This document shows positions 4,327 to 7,186 of a DNA stretch of 7,186 nucleotides, one piece after another. The position numbers and the translations under genes were made by a program. This DNA is from Gammaproteobacteria bacterium (GTDB taxonomy: Bacteria > Pseudomonadota > Gammaproteobacteria > Chromatiales > Chromatiaceae): contig JAUVEG010000065.1 of NCBI GenBank assembly GCA_030594925.1, positions 1-7,186 on the forward strand, read 5' to 3'. The notes below the pieces were generated by a model that was given only the letters and a program-made list of their open reading frames with translations, was not told the DNA's origin and made no database searches. Each line of letters starts with the position of its first letter. Position 1 is the first letter of the stretch.

Positions 4327-5615
4327 CCCTGCTGCTGTTCCCGTTTGATCGCACGATGACCAATGTCCGTACGGAAATAACAGTTATTCCAGCTGATCCG
4401 TGATGCCAGCTTATATGCCCGTTGTTGCGCCTCGGTAACACTCGATCCAAGGGCTGTTGCACAGAGTACACGTCCGCCGGATGTCACCACATCCCCATCC
4501 TGCTCAGCGGTTCCCGCATGAAATATTTTTTCCCCCTCCACATCATCTTCAGGCAGGCCATGAATCACGTCGCCACTTTGATAGCTGCCCGGATAACCGC
4601 CGGCGGCAAGGACAACGCCGACAGCGGCGCGGCTATCCCATTCAGCTTGCTGCTGGTCAAGTGCCCCGTCAATTGCCGCCAGGCAGTGAGCGACTAGGTC
4701 TGACTTCATGCGCAGCATGATTGGCTGGGTTTCCGGATCGCCAAAGCGGCAGTTGTATTCAAGCACCCTGGGAACGCCCTCGCTGTCAATCATGACACCG
4801 GCATAGAGAAAGCCGGTGTAGGGAAGGCCGTCGGCCGCCATGCCTTCGACTGTGGGGATAATCACCTCCTGCATGATGTGCTGGTGCATCTCATCAGTGA
4901 CTACCGGGGCAGGAGAGTAGGCTCCCATGCCACCTGTATTGGGACCGGTATCGCCGTCATGCGCCGCCTTGTGGTCCTGGCTTGACGCCATCGGCAGGAT
5001 GTTCTTGCCGTCCGCCATGACAATAAAGCTAGCCTCTTCCCCGTGCAGAAACTCCTCGATGACGACGCGGTGTCCGGCATCGCCAAAGCTGTTGCCGCTG
5101 AGCATATCGCGTATTGCGGTTTCAGCGCCCTGCATATCCTCTGCGATGATCACTCCTTTTCCGGCGGCAAGACCATCGGCCTTGATGACAATGGGAACGC
5201 CAACCTGGTGCAGGTAGGCGAGCGCCTCATCGACTGCGGTAAAATTGCCGTAGGCCGCGGTGGGGATGTTATGGCGCGCAAGAAAATCCTTGCTGAAGGC
5301 TTTGGATCCTTCGAGTTGCGCAGCATCCTGTGTCGGGCCAAAGCATTTCAGTCCCTGTTCCTGAAAAGCATCGACGAGTCCGGCAACCAGCGGAACCTCA
5401 GGGCCAACGATAGTGAGTCCGATCTCCCGGTTTTTGGCAAACTCGATCAGGGCAGTGATGTCGGTGACGTTGATATCGACATTTTCCATGGTTGCTTCCA
5501 GCGCCGTACCTGCATTGCCGGGAGCGACATAGATTTTATCTGCGAGTGGAGACTGCGCCGCCTTCCATGCCAGGGCATGTTCACGGCCGCCTGAACCGAT
5601 GATCAGAATATTCAT
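4323..5615 (-). CDS. purD: Phosphoribosylamine-glycine ligase (GAR synthetase)
   Basis: This is a 430-residue ATP-grasp enzyme of de novo purine synthesis: phosphoribosylamine + glycine + ATP gives GAR. Full length for the family, it has the N-terminal domain with MNILIIGSGGREHALAW (1-17) and VGPEVPLV (70-77). The ATP-grasp core carries PIVIKADGLAAGKGV (141-155), EEFLHGEEASF (187-197), DHKAAHDGDTGPNTGGMGAY (214-233) and the metal-site stretch LEYNCRFGDPETQ (285-297). The C-terminal domain includes AAVGVVLAAGGYPG (330-343). The last residues, REQQQG, are an extension running into the overlapping VanZ-like gene. The ribosome binding site is weak (CAGAGC about 12 nt before the ATG). It is not next to purH here. 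A TACAAT hexamer at 5637-5632 (minus) is a possible -10 but has no good -35. Confidence 0.97.
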   Translation of the reverse strand: MNILIIGSGGREHALAWKAAQSPLADKIYVAPGNAGTALEATMENVDINVTDITALIEFAKNREIGLTIVGPEVPLVAGLVDAFQEQGLKCFGPTQDAAQLEGSKAFSKDFLARHNIPTAAYGNFTAVDEALAYLHQVGVPIVIKADGLAAGKGVIIAEDMQGAETAIRDMLSGNSFGDAGHRVVIEEFLHGEEASFIVMADGKNILPMASSQDHKAAHDGDTGPNTGGMGAYSPAPVVTDEMHQHIMQEVIIPTVEGMAADGLPYTGFLYAGVMIDSEGVPRVLEYNCRFGDPETQPIMLRMKSDLVAHCLAAIDGALDQQQAEWDSRAAVGVVLAAGGYPGSYQSGDVIHGLPEDDVEGEKIFHAGTAEQDGDVVTSGGRVLCATALGSSVTEAQQRAYKLASRISWNNCYFRTDIGHRAIKREQQQG

Positions 5616-5664
5616 AGTGTTAGTTGCTCTGATTGTAAGTTCTCAAAAGTCCGGGCAAGATTAC

Positions 5665-5749
5665 TTGTCATTTCGACCATCGGGAGAAATCTGAAAACAC
5701 TGGATAGAGTGAACAAATTCAAAATTTCTCTCTACGCTTGAAATGACAA
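5665..5749. repeat. 85-bp palindromic intergenic repeat, TTGTCATTTC type
   Basis: The ends are a perfect 10-bp inverted pair, TTGTCATTTC (5665-5674) and GAAATGACAA (5740-5749). A nested 7-bp pair, GAGAAAT (5684-5690) and ATTTCTC (5724-5730), lies inside. The element resembles GTCATTTCGACC...GAGAAATCT repeats known from many bacteria (recognised from memory). It lies about 50 nt upstream of purD, so the purD promoter must be inside it, in the short gap after it, or upstream of it. The rest of the 5616-5878 spacer shows no gene; 5750-5878 holds AT-rich sequence with no clear terminator. Confidence 0.65.
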
Positions 5750-5878
5750 CAGAACGAATGAATACCCTGCACAGTCTATAAGAATGCACGGAATTATTGA
5801 GAAGTTACCTGATTGATTTATGAGAGATTGATTCAGCGCGCTATTCTACGTGCTTCCGGGATCCGATGCGAGAGTGAT

Positions 5879-6298
5879 CTATTCGAGTCTCTTGATGTTC
5901 TCGAGAACCTTCTTGCGCAGATCATTGATGGCGTTGTCGATTGCAGCGACTGCACTTTCATCCTTTCCCAGGCCCTGCCAGTTCTCTTTCCAGCTGTCGA
6001 AGAGGTGCTGTGTGTACTGCTGCAGTTCAGCAGGCATGAGCATGCTGAGATCGCGCAGCACCAGCACTTCAACCCAGCCGCTGCGAGGGTTCCCCTGCTG
6101 CATATCTTTGTCGTAGTGGGCCAGATAGGAGATGCGCTGCAGCTGACCGATATGCAGCAGCATCTCGAATCCCGCAGCACGAATGTTGCGGTTTTCTTCA
6201 GTCTGTTCATTGCGCCAGGTGTTGTATCCCAGGGCGCTGAAGGCGACGAACAGGCTGATGATGGCAAGTGAGTTTCTTTTAAGCTGTTGGCGAAGCAT
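5879..6298 (-). CDS. Membrane-anchored protein of unknown function
   Basis: This is a 139-residue protein with one N-terminal membrane helix (about 9-25) after a positive start, MLRQQLKRN, so the N terminus should be inside and the rest outside. The linker GYNTWRNEQTEENRNIR (24-40) leads to a helical domain with AGFEMLLHIGQLQRISYLAHYD (42-63). The remainder includes a Trp-containing stretch, SWKENWQGLGKDESAVAAID (102-121), and ends in a charged helix (125-139). I recognise no named domain, though it reads like a conserved hypothetical of gammaproteobacteria. The opposite strand is also open over this stretch but has a poor composition. No Shine-Dalgarno sequence is visible before the ATG (an ACAAC-rich leader). 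It sits between a glutamate-synthase-like gene and purD, separated from both by repeats. Confidence 0.75.
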   Translation of the reverse strand: MLRQQLKRNSLAIISLFVAFSALGYNTWRNEQTEENRNIRAAGFEMLLHIGQLQRISYLAHYDKDMQQGNPRSGWVEVLVLRDLSMLMPAELQQYTQHLFDSWKENWQGLGKDESAVAAIDNAINDLRKKVLENIKRLE

Positions 6299-6370
6299 GT
6301 TGGTTGTTGTTGCTCGTATTAGAATCCTTGATTCACTAGAATATTTGCAAATGAGTCAAGTTTAAAAGAA

Positions 6371-6483
6371 TCTCTCGCTAAGAACGCAAAGGACGCAAAG
6401 GTTTTTCTTGGCGGTCCTGGCATCTTCGCCTACAGGGATCGTAGGTGAGGGGCGTGAGCAGGACGCGGAAGCTTTGCGAGAGA
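6371..6483. repeat. 113-bp composite palindromic repeat with tandem 9-mers
   Basis: The ends pair as TCTCTCGC (6371-6378) and GCGAGAGA (6476-6483), extendable to 11 of 12 bases. Just inside are two perfect tandem copies of ACGCAAAGG (6384-6392 and 6393-6401). Further inside, GTCCTG (6414-6419) pairs with CAGGAC (6459-6464), and TCGCCTAC pairs with GTAGGTGA around the centre. The layout is a nested hairpin. CGCAAAGG-type intergenic repeats of this look occur in many bacterial genomes. It ends 11 nt after the stop of the glutamate-synthase-like gene. Confidence 0.6.
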
Positions 6484-6494
6484 AAATGTTTTTT

Positions 6495-7186
6495 TCATGC
6501 CGCGTCAGTCTGAGACCTGCTCTTGCTGGTGACTGGCGGATGCAACTTGTCGAGTGGGATAGAGAGACCGTTCTCCTGCACCACGCGTGCATGACGGCGC
6601 ATGAGCTCTCTGGCCGATCTGACCCCGCAGGAGTGTGCAATGATACCAACTTCCTTGACCATGTTGTTGACATAGTCTGCAACACGGAGTTTCTTGGTTT
6701 CAGGATGAAGCCCTTTCTGCAGTTTTGGATTGTGGGTAGTGATCCCGGTGGGGCAGGTGTTTTTATTGCACTGCAGCGCCTGGATGCAGCCCAGCGAGAA
6801 CATGAAGCCGCGTGCGGATGTAATAAAATCAGCGCCGATACAGAGCGCCCAGGCAACATCCGCCGGGTTGACAAGTTTGCCGGAGGCGATCACCTTGACC
6901 CTGCTGCGCAATCCATGCAGATTGAGGTGGTCGACCAGCATCGGCAGGCTCTCGCGCAGAGGCAGCCCCATGTCATCGATGAGCGGCATTGGCGCAGCTC
7001 CAGTGCCGCCGTCAGCACCATCCACGGTGATAAAATCCGGTGCAAATTCCAGACCCATGTTGTCAATCTCTGCAAACAGCTCATTGAGCCAGGCGTCACC
7101 ACTGATTACAGCCTTGAAGCCCACGGGTTTTCCGCTCACCTCGCGAATATGATGAATCATATTCAGCAGATCCCGGTTGCAGCTGA
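6495..7186 (-). CDS. FMN-binding glutamate synthase family protein, C-terminal part
   Basis: The last 230 codons are present; the frame stays open to the right edge, so the gene starts outside the window (an internal Met at 7160 is not the start). The fragment belongs to the glutamate synthase central/FMN domain family. GKPVGFKAV (about 18-26), FITVDGADGGTGAAP (51-65) and VKVIASGKLVNPADVAWAL (96-114) form the FMN-barrel signature. C133-x5-C139-x4-C144 followed by PTG matches the 3Fe-4S ligand pattern of GltB. The stand-alone proteins of this family are about 500 residues, lack the glutaminase domain and often have an uncertain substrate, so true glutamate synthase activity is not assured. The C terminus (KLHPPVTSKSRSQTDAA) is a polar tail. 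A composite repeat follows directly. Confidence 0.93.
   Translation of the reverse strand, partial: SCNRDLLNMIHHIREVSGKPVGFKAVISGDAWLNELFAEIDNMGLEFAPDFITVDGADGGTGAAPMPLIDDMGLPLRESLPMLVDHLNLHGLRSRVKVIASGKLVNPADVAWALCIGADFITSARGFMFSLGCIQALQCNKNTCPTGITTHNPKLQKGLHPETKKLRVADYVNNMVKEVGIIAHSCGVRSARELMRRHARVVQENGLSIPLDKLHPPVTSKSRSQTDAA

Noticed and set aside
5043..5594. Plus-strand open frame of 183 codons opposite purD
   Set aside because: It lies wholly antisense to purD, whose motifs are intact, and shows no domain or ribosome binding site.
5813..6271. Plus-strand open frame of 152 codons opposite the membrane-anchored gene
   Set aside because: The minus-strand reading has a membrane anchor and protein-like composition; the plus reading has neither and starts inside the spacer.
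6343..6352. Perfect 10-bp palindrome ATTTGCAAAT upstream of the membrane-anchored gene as an operator
   Set aside because: AT-rich palindromes of this length arise often by chance, and no promoter elements are well placed around it.
6384..6401. Tandem ACGCAAAGG copies as the start of a CRISPR or iteron array
   Set aside because: There are only two copies with no spacers, inside a larger palindromic repeat.
6362..6874. Minus-strand open frame of 170 codons overlapping the glutamate-synthase-like gene in another frame
   Set aside because: It is Arg/Ser-rich, out of frame with the recognised FMN/3Fe-4S protein, and ends inside the composite repeat.

Overview
The window looks like chromosomal DNA from a gammaproteobacterium, possibly one of the sulfur-oxidizing Chromatiales-like lineages. 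That placement is my inference from gene content and protein style; no database search was possible. Ten protein-coding genes are supported. Nine are on the minus strand and one (msrA) is on the plus strand. Two genes are cut by the window edges. No tRNA, rRNA, CRISPR array, transposase or phage gene is visible, and no gene-free stretch exceeds 300 bases.

Left part (1-2966, all minus strand; read right to left). A bufferin-type metallophore cassette runs in the order bufA (small secreted Cys-rich precursor), bufB (DUF692/MNIO iron oxidase) and bufC (DUF2063 partner). bufB and bufC overlap by 4 nt. It is followed within 34 nt by ybeY (16S rRNA maturation endonuclease), then, after a 157-nt spacer full of secondary structure, by the start of corC. 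In many gammaproteobacteria ybeY is preceded by phoH; here the metal-RiPP cassette occupies that position. Family knowledge predicts that BufB and BufC modify cysteines of BufA in the cytoplasm, and that the modified peptide is exported and binds copper or related metals in the periplasm.

Middle part (2901-3970). A 41-residue lipoprotein gene (minus) ends in a clear intrinsic terminator that separates it from the buf operon. It is divergent from msrA (plus, peptide methionine sulfoxide reductase). Metal-binding peptide, envelope lipoprotein and oxidized-protein repair sit side by side, which would fit an envelope metal/oxidative stress neighbourhood, but no shared regulation is shown. Downstream of msrA the convergent spacer is filled by two abutting palindromic intergenic repeats.

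Right part (3970-7186, all minus strand). purD (purine synthesis) overlaps a small VanZ-like membrane protein by ATGA. Upstream of purD lies an 85-bp palindromic repeat, then a membrane-anchored protein of unknown function. A 113-bp repeat unit with tandem 9-mers follows, and then the C-terminal 230 codons of an FMN/3Fe-4S glutamate-synthase-like oxidoreductase, whose 5' end is outside the window.

The most interesting item is the bufABC cassette joined to ybeY-corC, with a strong hairpin between precursor and enzymes and no visible DoxX-type fourth gene. Intergenic space is unusually rich in palindromic repeats of at least four kinds.
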